A stretch of DNA of 9,521 nucleotides from an uncultured Bacilli bacterium (GTDB lineage: Bacteria; Bacillota_I; Bacilli_A; RF39; UBA660): assembly GCA_910586635.1 (NCBI GenBank), contig CAJUJA010000045.1, positions 535-10,055 on the forward strand. Reading direction: 5' to 3'. Positions 1 to 8,006 of this stretch are shown piece after piece; position 1 is the stretch's first letter; the number at the start of each line of letters is the position of its first letter. The notes under the pieces are model-generated. The model had not been told where the DNA came from and ran no database searches. It saw only the letters and a program-made list of their open reading frames with translations. A program made the position numbers and the translations under genes.

Positions 1-62
1 CGGCTTAACACACTGCCCTTTCACGGCAGCATTCACGGATTCGAATTCCGTACTGGTCACCA
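1..62 (+). tRNA. tRNA-Glu(TTC), 5' end outside window
   Basis: This is the 3' part of a glutamate tRNA. The anticodon stem CTGCC/GGCAG (13-17 with 25-29) closes a 7-base loop CTTTCAC, with anticodon TTC at 20-22. The T arm is ACGGA-TTCGAAT-TCCGT (35-51). The 3' acceptor strand ACTGGTC (52-58) is followed by discriminator A59 and an encoded CCA (60-62). The D-loop GG is visible at 2-3. About 13-14 bases (the 5' acceptor strand and start of the D stem) lie before the window, so acceptor pairing cannot be checked. A terminator follows directly, so this tRNA ends its transcript. Confidence 0.93.
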
Positions 63-72
63 ATTTTGAAGT

Positions 73-93
73 AAACTCCCAAACGGAGTTTTT
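73..93 (+). terminator. Intrinsic terminator of tRNA-Glu transcript
   Basis: A perfect 7-bp hairpin AAACTCC/GGAGTTT (73-79 with 85-91) has a 5-base loop CAAAC. The T run 89-93 overlaps the 3' arm and is followed by further T-rich sequence. It begins 11 bases after the tRNA-Glu CCA end, the expected place for an intrinsic terminator. The T tract is short, so some readthrough is possible. Confidence 0.75.
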
Positions 94-107
94 CATTTTA
101 AAAAGAA

Positions 108-136
108 TTGACAAGATACCTAATTTCATGTAATAT
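108..136 (+). promoter_or_regulatory. Sigma-A type promoter for tRNA-Ser
   Basis: A perfect -35 box TTGACA (108-113) is separated by exactly 17 bases from a -10 box TAATAT (131-136). TATTAT at 133-138 is an alternative with a 19-base spacer. The predicted start lies near 143, giving a 5' leader of only a few bases before the mature tRNA at 150, to be removed by RNase P. This near-consensus promoter fits a highly expressed stable RNA. It lies after the tRNA-Glu terminator, so tRNA-Ser has its own transcription unit. Confidence 0.85.
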
Positions 137-149
137 TATAGGTGCAGTT

Positions 150-240
150 GGAGCAGTACTCAAGAGGCTGAAGAGGCGCCCCTGCTAAGGGTGTAGGTCG
201 GGCAACTGGCGCGAGAGTTCAAATCTCTCCTGCTCCGCCA
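150..240 (+). tRNA. tRNA-Ser(GCT)
   Basis: This is a complete class II serine tRNA reading AGC/AGT codons. The acceptor stem GGAGCAG (150-156) pairs with CTGCTCC (230-236), followed by discriminator G237 and an encoded CCA (238-240). The anticodon stem CGCCC/GGGTG (177-181 with 189-193, one G-T pair) carries loop CTGCTAA with anticodon GCT at 184-186. A long variable arm spans about 194-212, as expected for serine. The T arm is GAGAG-TTCAAAT-CTCTC (213-229). It is 91 bases including CCA, with its own promoter and terminator, so it appears monocistronic. Confidence 0.97.
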
Positions 241-252
241 TTATAGTTAGAT

Positions 253-287
253 AAAATCTTCGAAAAACAGAAGATTTTCTTTTTTTT
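253..287 (+). terminator. Strong intrinsic terminator after tRNA-Ser
   Basis: A perfect 9-bp stem AAAATCTTC/GAAGATTTT (253-261 with 270-278) encloses an 8-base loop, then C279 and eight T residues (280-287). It starts 12 bases after the tRNA CCA end. It separates the tRNA unit from the glucan synthase operon, whose promoter begins just downstream. Confidence 0.93.
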
Positions 288-291
288 GAAC

Positions 292-320
292 TTTTAATAT
301 CGACCTATTCATGGTATACT
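292..320 (+). promoter_or_regulatory. Extended -10 promoter of the glucan synthase-pgi operon
   Basis: TGGTATACT (312-320) is an extended -10 element (TG-n-TATACT). At 17-base spacing the -35 position is occupied by TTTTAA (292-297), a weak match. A better box, TTGAAC (286-291), sits 23 bases away, which is too far. Dependence on the extended -10 is therefore inferred. Transcription would start near 327, giving a leader of about 16 bases that carries little beyond the ribosome binding site. The -10 lies between the arms of a perfect inverted repeat, suggesting control at initiation. Confidence 0.65.
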
Positions 321-334
321 AAATATTGAATAGG
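304..334 (+). promoter_or_regulatory. Perfect inverted repeat around the -10: candidate operator
   Basis: CCTATTCA (304-311) and TGAATAGG (327-334) are exact reverse complements, 8 bp each, with a 15-base gap that holds the extended -10 box. The arm centres are 23 bp apart, near two helical turns, as for a dimeric DNA-binding protein. The predicted start is near 327, so the left arm would not be transcribed; a DNA operator is more likely than an RNA hairpin. The right arm also overlaps the first bases of the Shine-Dalgarno sequence. The regulator is unknown and this is a prediction from symmetry only. Confidence 0.45.
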
Positions 335-336
335 AG
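332..336 (+). promoter_or_regulatory. Ribosome binding site of the glucan synthase gene
   Basis: AGGAG (332-336) lies 6 bases before ATG 343 and 9 bases before the adjacent in-frame ATG 346. Either could initiate and the proteins would differ by one methionine; the second has the more typical spacing. ATG 338-340 is out of frame. This site places the start at 343/346 rather than at the next methionine codon (358). Confidence 0.8.
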
Positions 337-342
337 AATGAT

Positions 343-3300
343 ATGATGCATCAATATATGAAGAAATTTTTATCCGATTATACAGAAATTAATGACTATT
401 ATAATTTTTTAGTAGACAAAACAAAACAGTTAGAATTTGTAGGAATTACTAATGAATGGTTAATTGATAATTATTATCTTATTATAGAACAGAAAAATAA
501 CATCTTAGAACAAAAAAGACAATTATCGAAAGATTTAAAAAAGAGCAGTAATATATATCCTATTATTAAGAAATTAGTAGAAAATAGTGAATATCAGTTA
601 AATTATAAAATGATTATAAAGGAGTTAAATCGTTATCAAAAAAAGATAAATACCTTTTTTTTATATGAAGAAATCTCTTTAATTCCAGTATTGTTAATTT
701 TTATTTATGTATCTAAATTAAATGAAATTAGTCAAGAATCATATCTAGAATTACGAGCTAAGAATGAAATAGAATCTATTATTCAAGAAATTCCAGAAGA
801 TACTTCAGTAGACATTAGCTTCTTTGAAAGGCATGGTGTTAATTTTAGGGATAATAGTAATTATATTTTTGAAATGAATCATCAATTAAAAGAACTAGGA
901 GCTAAGTCTAATAAATTTTTTAAAGAATTGAATATTTTGTTAGAGGATAGGGGAATTAGCTTAAAAGAAGTTCTTAATGAGGAGTATCAACGAAGAAGTG
1001 ATATGAATTTTTTAATTTCCAATATCTTTAAAAGCCTAAAGAATATTTCTGATTTAAATGTAGAGGACTTATATGAGGGAATTAGTAAGTGTGAGAAGTA
1101 TTTAATGGAAGATGATATTTATAATGATATGACAAAACAGACAAAGCAATTATATCGCTCTCAAATTATAAGACTATCAAAGAGGTCTGGTCTAAATGAA
1201 ATTAAGTATGTAGAGAGGTTATTAGATAATGCGGATCATGAAAATTATCATATCGGATTTCAGCTATTTAAACCGAAAAAAAATCAACTAAGATTTTGTA
1301 TTTATCTTAGTAGTATATTTATTTTTACTGTTTTATTATGTATTTTACTTTCTTCTTATTTTATTCCATGGAGAGTGTTGGGATTTTTCATTTTATTGGT
1401 ACCAGTGGGACAATTAACGATGCAAATTGTTTCGCATATTTTATCTACCTTTATTCCACCAAAACCACTTCCTAAAATGGATTATTCGAAAAAGATACCC
1501 GAGGAGTTTGCGACTATGGTAGTGATTCCTACTATTATTAGGAATAAAGAAAAAATCAAGGAAGTATTTGATAAGTTAGAAACTTTTTACATTTTTAATA
1601 AAAGCAATAACTTATATTTTACCTTATTAGGAGATGTGACTTCTAGTGATAGTAAAGTGTGTCCTTATGACAAGGAATTATCAGAGTATGGAAAAATGCT
1701 TGCATCTCAATTAAATAAAAAGTATAAAAAGGATTTATTTTATTTTATTTATAGGAAAAGAATTTGGAATGAAAAAGAGAGTAGTTACTTAGGGTATGAG
1801 CGAAAAAGAGGAGCTTTATTGCAGTTTAATAGGATTCTGTTAGGAAAGATGAGTAAAACTGAGGAAGAGCAATACTTTAACGTTAATACTTTATCTAATT
1901 TTCAAAAGAAAGTTAAATATGTAATTACACTAGATACCGATAGTAATTTAGTATTAAATTCTATTTTAAATTTAGTAGGTTGTATGGCTCACCCTTTAAA
2001 TAAACCAGTTTTAAATCAGCAACAAAATAAGGTTATAAAAGGGTATGGAATTATGCAGCCTAGAATTAGTATTGACATTGAGTCTACTAATAAGTCTGTC
2101 TACTCTCAAATTTTTGCTGGAGTTGGAGGATTTGATACTTATAGTGCTATTATTCCTAATACGAATCAAGATTTATTTTCAGAAGGAAACTTTGTTGGTA
2201 AGGGAATTTATGATTTAGAAGTTTGTGATCAAGTGTTATATCAAGCATTCCCTGACAATTTAATTTTAAGTCATGATTTGATAGAAGGAAATTATTTGCG
2301 TTGTGCTTATATTTCTGATATTGAATTATATGAAAACTTTCCCGCTAACTTTTTAACAGATGTAACTAGACACCATCGTTGGGCTAGAGGAGATGTTCAA
2401 ATGCTTGGGTTTTTGTTACCTAAAATTAAGAACAAAAATCATCAGACGATTAAAAATCCTATGAATTTATTGGAAAGATTTAAGATTTTAGATAATATTG
2501 TAAGGTTATTTTTATATCCGATGTTACTTCTTATTCTTTTTCTTTCTTTAACTATTTCAGATCATCCGTATTTTTTCTTAGGATTTGTAGTATTTATTAT
2601 TTGTTTACCAATTATCTCTTATTTACGAAGAAAACTATACTCTAAAACTGATAAATTGACTACGATTTACTATAAGAATTTAATATTTGGTGGCAGGTCT
2701 TTGTTACTTCGAACTTTGGCCGTATTTTCTACCATTCCTTATTATACATATTTATACATGGATGCTTTTTTTAGAACCCTATATCGTTTATTTATTTCGC
2801 ATCAAAATTTATTGAATTGGATTACAGCAGAGGATGTAGAAAAAACAGTAAAGAAAGATCTAATTAATTATTTAAAAAATTTTAAATTTAATTTCATAAC
2901 TTCGGTTCTTATGATTGGAATAGGAGTATGGACCCATAATCTTGCTATGGATATCATTGGAATTATTTTCCTTGGTTCTCCTTTTTTAATTTATTATATT
3001 AGTAAAGATTTACAAAATGAGGTAATAGAATTATCAGAACATAAGAATAATGAAATCAAACATTTAGCTAGAAATACTTGGAATTACTTTAAAGATCACT
3101 TGACTTCAGAACATCATTATTTAATTCCTGATAATTATCAAGAAAATAGGGAAGAAAAGGTGGACTTTAGAACATCTCCTACAGATATTGCTTTTTCCTT
3201 AACTAGTGTAATTGCAGCCTTTGAACTGGAGTTTATTTCCTATGATGATGCCATTCTTTATTTGGAAAATATTTTAAGATCTGTTAATTCATTAGAAAAA

Positions 3301-6300
3301 TGGCATGGTCATTTGTATAATTGGTATGATACTACTACTAAAAAAGTGATGCACCCAAGGTTTGTTTCCACGATTGATTCGGGAAATTTAGTTGCAGCTT
3401 TTATTATTGTTTTAGAATTTGTTCATAAACATGGGGAGGAGTCTTTAGAAAAGTTGTGTGAAAAGCTGATTCAAGATGCCAAGTTTCAAAAGTTATATAC
3501 GAAACAAGATGTGTTAAGTATTGGTTATGATGAAGAAGAGGGACATCTATCTATTTATAATTATAATAAATTTGCAAGTGAGTCTAGACTGACCAGTTAT
3601 GTTGCTATTTGTAAGGGAGATATTCCAAGTAAACATTGGTTTTGCCTAGATAAATCTCTTACTACATATAACCATCATAAGGGGTTAATCTCTTGGTCTG
3701 GGACCGCCTTTGAGTATTATATGCCTTTATTATTTATGAAAAATTATAAAAATACATTATTAGATGAGTCTTATGACTTCGCACATATCTGTCAAAAAAG
3801 CTACATGGATTCTATTAATAAAAGGTTGCCCTGGGGAATTAGTGAATCAGCATATAATGAACTAGATAATGCTCTTAATTATAAGTATAAGAGTTTTTCG
3901 GTTCCCTTTTTAAAAGCTAGGGAAGAGTCCAATAGTCGAATTGTAATTTCACCATATTCTTCTTTAATGGCACTTAGTCTTTATCCGGAAGATATTTATG
4001 ATAATATTTTAAAGTTTAGAAGGATTAATATGATTTTTAAATATGGCTTTTATGAGGCTTATGATTATTCTAACAAGGGAATTGTAAGAGCTTGTTTTTC
4101 ACATCATCAAGGAATGATTTTAATGGGACTTACCAATTATTTAAAAGACCATGTTATGCAAAAGTATTTCCATAGTAATGTTAAAATAAGAACCTTTGAT
4201 ATTTTATTAAAGGAAAAGGTTCAAGTAAAAGCAGATATTGATATGAAAATGGCTAAGTATAAACAATATAATTATCATAAAGAATCTGTAGAAAATGATA
4301 TTCGAGTATTTCCATATATTTCTTCTATGCCTGAGGTGAGTGTTTTATCCAATCAAAAGTATTGTTTGGTTATGAATGATAGAGGTCTTAGTTTTTCCAG
4401 ATATCGAACTCTTCAGTTAAATAGGTATCGTAAAATAACAGAACAGGATTATGGCATGTTTTTATATATTAAAAATATTAACACAAACAAGATTTGGTCT
4501 AATACCTATGCACCAATCAATGAAAAGCCAGATAAGTATGAGGTGGTTTTTGCATCAGATAGAATCAAATTCCTTAGAAAAGATGGTTTCATTACTACAA
4601 AAACAGAGATTGCTGTTGCTAGAGATCATCATGCGGAAATTAGAAAAGTAACTTTTCAAAATGATAGTAATGATTTTCAAGTTTTGGAACTTACTACTTA
4701 TACAGAACCAATTCTATTAGAAAATCCAGATGATATCTCTCATAGAGTATTTAATAATATGTTTTTAGAAAGTGAGTTTGATTCTGATACCGTTTCTTTA
4801 ATTACTACTAGAAAGTCTAGACAGAATAGTGTACATAATTATATGGTTAATAGGTTATACATTGAAAGACCCGTAGATGTGTATACTTATGAGACAGATC
4901 GATTGTCCTTTATTGGAAGAAATCATACGACGGAAAATCCAGTCGCTCTGAATCAAAAATTAACAAATAAGACTGGAAGCATGTTGGAACCTATTATGAG
5001 TATTAGAAATCGCATTGAGATTCCTCCAAATGATAAGGTAGATGTTTACTTAATTTGTGGCTTTGGAAGAAGTAGGGAACAGATTAGAGATATTATCTCT
5101 TCCTATGACTCTAAAGAAAAAATCATGAGAGCCTTTCAACTATCTAGTCTTATGAATGTAATTCATACTAAAAATTTGGGACTTACTGGCAAGGATATGA
5201 AACTATATAATATTATGCTGAACTATTTATATCAAACGACAAAAATTTCAGTAACTGAGGAGAGATGTGATCTACTTAGAAAAAATGCTTTAGCACAAAA
5301 TGGATTATGGAAATTTGGTGTCAGTGGAGACAGGCCTATTATTTTAGTCAATATCAGAGATATTGGAAATTTGTCTTTTGTGTTTGAGATTTTAAAGGCT
5401 TTTGAGTATTTTAAAACAAAATCTATTTTTGTGGATATTATTATCATCAATAGTGAAAATAATCAGTATGCAAAAATCGTAAGAAAAGAAATTGAAGACG
5501 AATTATATCGAATTTATACTTTAAATAGTTTTTATCATACCCCAGGAGCTGTTACAGTTATTAATTCATCAGATATTAGTGAAGAAGAGATGTCCTTATT
5601 AAAAATAGTACCTCGATTGACTTTTGATGTTTCTAATAATATGTCATTGGAAGATGAGATTACTAGATTACAACAGAATAATAAAATTAGTAGTTATGAA
5701 AAACAAAAGTACCAGTTTAATCTTCCACTAGAAAAAACTGAAAATTTAAAATTTTATAATTCTTTCGGTGGATTTAAAAATAATGGTCATGAATATATCG
5801 TTACTAATAAAAATACTCCTACTCCTTGGAGTAATGTGATTAGTAATGGAAAAATGGGAACTGTTATTACCAATAATGGCTGTGGTTTTACTTATGCCTA
5901 TAATAGTGGAGAATATAAAATTAGTTCTTGGACAAATGAAATGATTGTAAACGATAAATCAGAAGGAATTGCTATTAATAATGAAAGATTTGATCCAGAA
6001 AGAGTGACTCATGGGTTTGGATATTCAATTTTAGAGAGTGAAACTGCTTCATTAAAACAAAGTTTAACTGAGTTTATTACTTGTAATGATACCATGAAAG
6101 TTTTCTTATTGAAACTATGTAACAAAGATACAAAACGTCAAAAGTTAGATATTTCATTTTGGATGAATCCGACACTTGGAAATTTTGAAGAAAAAACTAG
6201 TAGACACTTATTAAGTGAGTTTATAAAACCGCAAAATTATATGAAATTAAGAAATGTTTATAGTGTTGATTATAGTGATGTAAATGTTTTTATGTCATCC

Positions 6301-8004
6301 AGTGAGGAGATAATAGAGGCGACTACAGATAAAATTTTGATTAAGGATATTCATATCACTTCTACTTTAGAAAAGGGCGAAGAAAAAGAGTTTGTATTTT
6401 TATTGGGTGCTGCTAAGGAAGAAACTGAAATAGAGGAATTAATTGCTAAATACAAAGAAGTTTCAAACAGTAAAAAAGAACTACATAATGTAAAAAAATA
6501 TTGGCAAGAAATTTTAGGTAATATTCAAGTAAAAACTAAAGATGATAGTTTTGATTATATGATAAATGGTTGGTATTTATATCAGGCAATATCATCTAGA
6601 ATTATGGCTAAATCTGGTTTTTACCAAGTAAGTGGAGCATTTGGATATCGAGATCAATTACAGGATGCTATGAATATTTGTCTTGTGAAACCAGAGTTTA
6701 CAAGAAAACAAATCTTAATTAATGCTAAACATCAATTTATAGAAGGGGATGTTCTACATTGGTGGCATGAGAAAAATCGTTTTGGTCTAAGAAGCAGATT
6801 CAGGGATGACTACTTATGGTTAGTTTATGCTACTATTCATTATATCGAAGTGACTCATGATACCTCTATTTTAGAAGAGGAAGTAGAGTTTGTATTAGGA
6901 GATCATCTTACCGAACATGAAGCTGAACGAGGAATGGTTTTCCAGTATAGTGAGATGAGAAAAACTCTTTTGGATCACTTGATTCTTTCCTTATCTCTTG
7001 CTATGAATTCATTAGGACGTCATAATCTACCATTAATGGGTGGTGGTGACTGGAATGATGGAATGAATAAAGTTGGAATTAAGGGAGAAGGAGAGAGTGT
7101 TTGGTTAGGTTTCTTCTTATACGATATCATTCGCAACTTTATACCAATGATTCAGTCATACGATTCTTCCTTTGATTCTTCTAAATATGAAAGGTTTAAT
7201 GAAAAGTTAAAGAAAAATTTAAATCAACATGCTTGGGACAAAGATTATTATTTGAGAGCTTATTTTGATAATGGTGATAAATTAGGAAGTTATGAAAATA
7301 GTGAATGTAAGATTGATTTGATTTCACAAAGTTTTGCTATTCTAAGTGAAGTAGCTGAAGGAGATAGAATCGATTCCGTTCTAAATCAAGTAGAAAAGCA
7401 TTTAGTTGATAAGGAAAACAAAATTGTAAAATTATTAGATCCTCCTTTTGCTAAATCTTTAAATAATCCTGGTTATATTATGAATTATCCAAAAGGAATT
7501 AGAGAAAATGGGGGACAATATACGCATGCAGTTGCTTGGTATATTATGGCACTTTTAAAGGTTGGAAAATATAATGAGGCTTATTCTTGTTATCAAATGA
7601 TTAATCCTATTAATCGATCAAAAGATAAGGAAGAAGTGTTGAAATACAAAGTAGAACCTTATGTAATAGCAGCAGATATTTATTCTTCTAAGGATCATGA
7701 GGCAAGAGGTGGTTGGACTTGGTATACAGGTTCTGCCGCATGGTTTTATCGAGTTGGGGTAGAAGAAATCTTAGGAATTAAAAAGTGTGGAGAAAAATTA
7801 ATGATAAAACCACATCTTCCTAATGACTTAAATGGATATAAGTTGATCTATAAATATAGGAAATCTACTTACCATATAGAAGTTGTAATTTCGGATAAGA
7901 GTAAGATTATAATAGATGGAAAAGAGAAGAGAACTTCTACTATTCAGTTAACAGGTAAGAATGAAACTTATGAGGTAAAAGTATTTGTGAGGAGGAGAAC
8001 ATAA
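343..8004 (+). CDS. ndvB: Cyclic beta-1,2-glucan synthase (GT84-GH189-GH94)
   Basis: This giant inner-membrane enzyme is expected to polymerise glucose from UDP-glucose into beta-1,2-glucan, cyclise it and trim chain length by phosphorolysis. There is no signal peptide. A helical N-terminal region (1-310) is followed by membrane segments near 318-339 and 345-371 and PPKPLPKMDY (372-381). The cytosolic GT84 domain (about 385-700) has DTDS with D531/D533, SHDLIEG (643-649) and RHHRW (676-680). Hydrophobic segments follow near 719-740, 743-760, 787-806, 850-866 and 868-886; the third may be interfacial, since characterised Cgs has six. The cyclisation/glycoamylase-like domain (about 900-1270) shows RTSPTDI (943-949), STIDSGN (1009-1015), WGISES (1164-1169), YGFYEA (1234-1239) and HHQGM (1254-1258). 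Two beta-sandwich regions (about 1325-1550 and 1800-2050) flank a conserved linker. The GH94 domain (about 2060-2480) has FGYRDQLQD (2100-2108), HWWH (2139-2142), GGGDWNDGMN (2233-2242, general-acid Asp), RENGGQYTH (2387-2395) and RGGWTWYTG (2455-2463). At 2553 residues it is about 280 shorter than rhizobial NdvB, partly through a shorter N-terminus. All catalytic blocks look intact. The name reflects family membership; the product is untested and could be linear glucan. Confidence 0.93.
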   Translation: MMHQYMKKFLSDYTEINDYYNFLVDKTKQLEFVGITNEWLIDNYYLIIEQKNNILEQKRQLSKDLKKSSNIYPIIKKLVENSEYQLNYKMIIKELNRYQKKINTFFLYEEISLIPVLLIFIYVSKLNEISQESYLELRAKNEIESIIQEIPEDTSVDISFFERHGVNFRDNSNYIFEMNHQLKELGAKSNKFFKELNILLEDRGISLKEVLNEEYQRRSDMNFLISNIFKSLKNISDLNVEDLYEGISKCEKYLMEDDIYNDMTKQTKQLYRSQIIRLSKRSGLNEIKYVERLLDNADHENYHIGFQLFKPKKNQLRFCIYLSSIFIFTVLLCILLSSYFIPWRVLGFFILLVPVGQLTMQIVSHILSTFIPPKPLPKMDYSKKIPEEFATMVVIPTIIRNKEKIKEVFDKLETFYIFNKSNNLYFTLLGDVTSSDSKVCPYDKELSEYGKMLASQLNKKYKKDLFYFIYRKRIWNEKESSYLGYERKRGALLQFNRILLGKMSKTEEEQYFNVNTLSNFQKKVKYVITLDTDSNLVLNSILNLVGCMAHPLNKPVLNQQQNKVIKGYGIMQPRISIDIESTNKSVYSQIFAGVGGFDTYSAIIPNTNQDLFSEGNFVGKGIYDLEVCDQVLYQAFPDNLILSHDLIEGNYLRCAYISDIELYENFPANFLTDVTRHHRWARGDVQMLGFLLPKIKNKNHQTIKNPMNLLERFKILDNIVRLFLYPMLLLILFLSLTISDHPYFFLGFVVFIICLPIISYLRRKLYSKTDKLTTIYYKNLIFGGRSLLLRTLAVFSTIPYYTYLYMDAFFRTLYRLFISHQNLLNWITAEDVEKTVKKDLINYLKNFKFNFITSVLMIGIGVWTHNLAMDIIGIIFLGSPFLIYYISKDLQNEVIELSEHKNNEIKHLARNTWNYFKDHLTSEHHYLIPDNYQENREEKVDFRTSPTDIAFSLTSVIAAFELEFISYDDAILYLENILRSVNSLEKWHGHLYNWYDTTTKKVMHPRFVSTIDSGNLVAAFIIVLEFVHKHGEESLEKLCEKLIQDAKFQKLYTKQDVLSIGYDEEEGHLSIYNYNKFASESRLTSYVAICKGDIPSKHWFCLDKSLTTYNHHKGLISWSGTAFEYYMPLLFMKNYKNTLLDESYDFAHICQKSYMDSINKRLPWGISESAYNELDNALNYKYKSFSVPFLKAREESNSRIVISPYSSLMALSLYPEDIYDNILKFRRINMIFKYGFYEAYDYSNKGIVRACFSHHQGMILMGLTNYLKDHVMQKYFHSNVKIRTFDILLKEKVQVKADIDMKMAKYKQYNYHKESVENDIRVFPYISSMPEVSVLSNQKYCLVMNDRGLSFSRYRTLQLNRYRKITEQDYGMFLYIKNINTNKIWSNTYAPINEKPDKYEVVFASDRIKFLRKDGFITTKTEIAVARDHHAEIRKVTFQNDSNDFQVLELTTYTEPILLENPDDISHRVFNNMFLESEFDSDTVSLITTRKSRQNSVHNYMVNRLYIERPVDVYTYETDRLSFIGRNHTTENPVALNQKLTNKTGSMLEPIMSIRNRIEIPPNDKVDVYLICGFGRSREQIRDIISSYDSKEKIMRAFQLSSLMNVIHTKNLGLTGKDMKLYNIMLNYLYQTTKISVTEERCDLLRKNALAQNGLWKFGVSGDRPIILVNIRDIGNLSFVFEILKAFEYFKTKSIFVDIIIINSENNQYAKIVRKEIEDELYRIYTLNSFYHTPGAVTVINSSDISEEEMSLLKIVPRLTFDVSNNMSLEDEITRLQQNNKISSYEKQKYQFNLPLEKTENLKFYNSFGGFKNNGHEYIVTNKNTPTPWSNVISNGKMGTVITNNGCGFTYAYNSGEYKISSWTNEMIVNDKSEGIAINNERFDPERVTHGFGYSILESETASLKQSLTEFITCNDTMKVFLLKLCNKDTKRQKLDISFWMNPTLGNFEEKTSRHLLSEFIKPQNYMKLRNVYSVDYSDVNVFMSSSEEIIEATTDKILIKDIHITSTLEKGEEKEFVFLLGAAKEETEIEELIAKYKEVSNSKKELHNVKKYWQEILGNIQVKTKDDSFDYMINGWYLYQAISSRIMAKSGFYQVSGAFGYRDQLQDAMNICLVKPEFTRKQILINAKHQFIEGDVLHWWHEKNRFGLRSRFRDDYLWLVYATIHYIEVTHDTSILEEEVEFVLGDHLTEHEAERGMVFQYSEMRKTLLDHLILSLSLAMNSLGRHNLPLMGGGDWNDGMNKVGIKGEGESVWLGFFLYDIIRNFIPMIQSYDSSFDSSKYERFNEKLKKNLNQHAWDKDYYLRAYFDNGDKLGSYENSECKIDLISQSFAILSEVAEGDRIDSVLNQVEKHLVDKENKIVKLLDPPFAKSLNNPGYIMNYPKGIRENGGQYTHAVAWYIMALLKVGKYNEAYSCYQMINPINRSKDKEEVLKYKVEPYVIAADIYSSKDHEARGGWTWYTGSAAWFYRVGVEEILGIKKCGEKLMIKPHLPNDLNGYKLIYKYRKSTYHIEVVISDKSKIIIDGKEKRTSTIQLTGKNETYEVKVFVRRRT
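7990..7997 (+). promoter_or_regulatory. Ribosome binding site of pgi, inside the synthase gene
   Basis: AGGAGGAG (7990-7997) contains a full AGGAGG consensus, 11 bases before ATG 8007; the second GGAG is 9 bases away. It lies within the last sense codons of the glucan synthase, reading AGG-AGG-AGA and giving the terminal Arg-Arg-Arg-Thr. With a 2-base gap between TAA 8002-8004 and ATG 8007, translational coupling is likely. Confidence 0.85.
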
Positions 8005-8006
8005 AA

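Noticed and set aside
150..240. tRNA-Ser as a possible integration site for a mobile element
   Set aside because: No repeat of the tRNA 3' end, no integrase and no composition shift is seen in the window; the neighbouring genes look like ordinary chromosomal genes.
286..291. TTGAAC as -35 box for the glucan operon
   Set aside because: It is 23 bases from the -10 TATACT, too long for sigma-A, and overlaps the T tract of the preceding terminator; an extended -10 promoter explains the site better.
661..720. Hydrophobic stretch near residues 112-123 of the synthase as a first membrane segment
   Set aside because: It is only about 12 residues and aligns with a conserved amphipathic helix in the cytosolic N-terminal region of the family; the first convincing membrane segment is near 318-339.
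4451..4651. 66-codon open frame on the + strand inside the synthase gene
   Set aside because: It lies wholly within the synthase beta-sandwich coding region in another frame, has no ribosome binding site of note and no recognisable domain; it is a shadow of the real gene.
5232..5450. 72-codon open frame on the - strand inside the synthase gene
   Set aside because: It is antisense to the conserved linker (NGLWKFGVSGDRPI block) of the synthase, with no promoter or family match; it is a by-product of AT-rich coding sequence.
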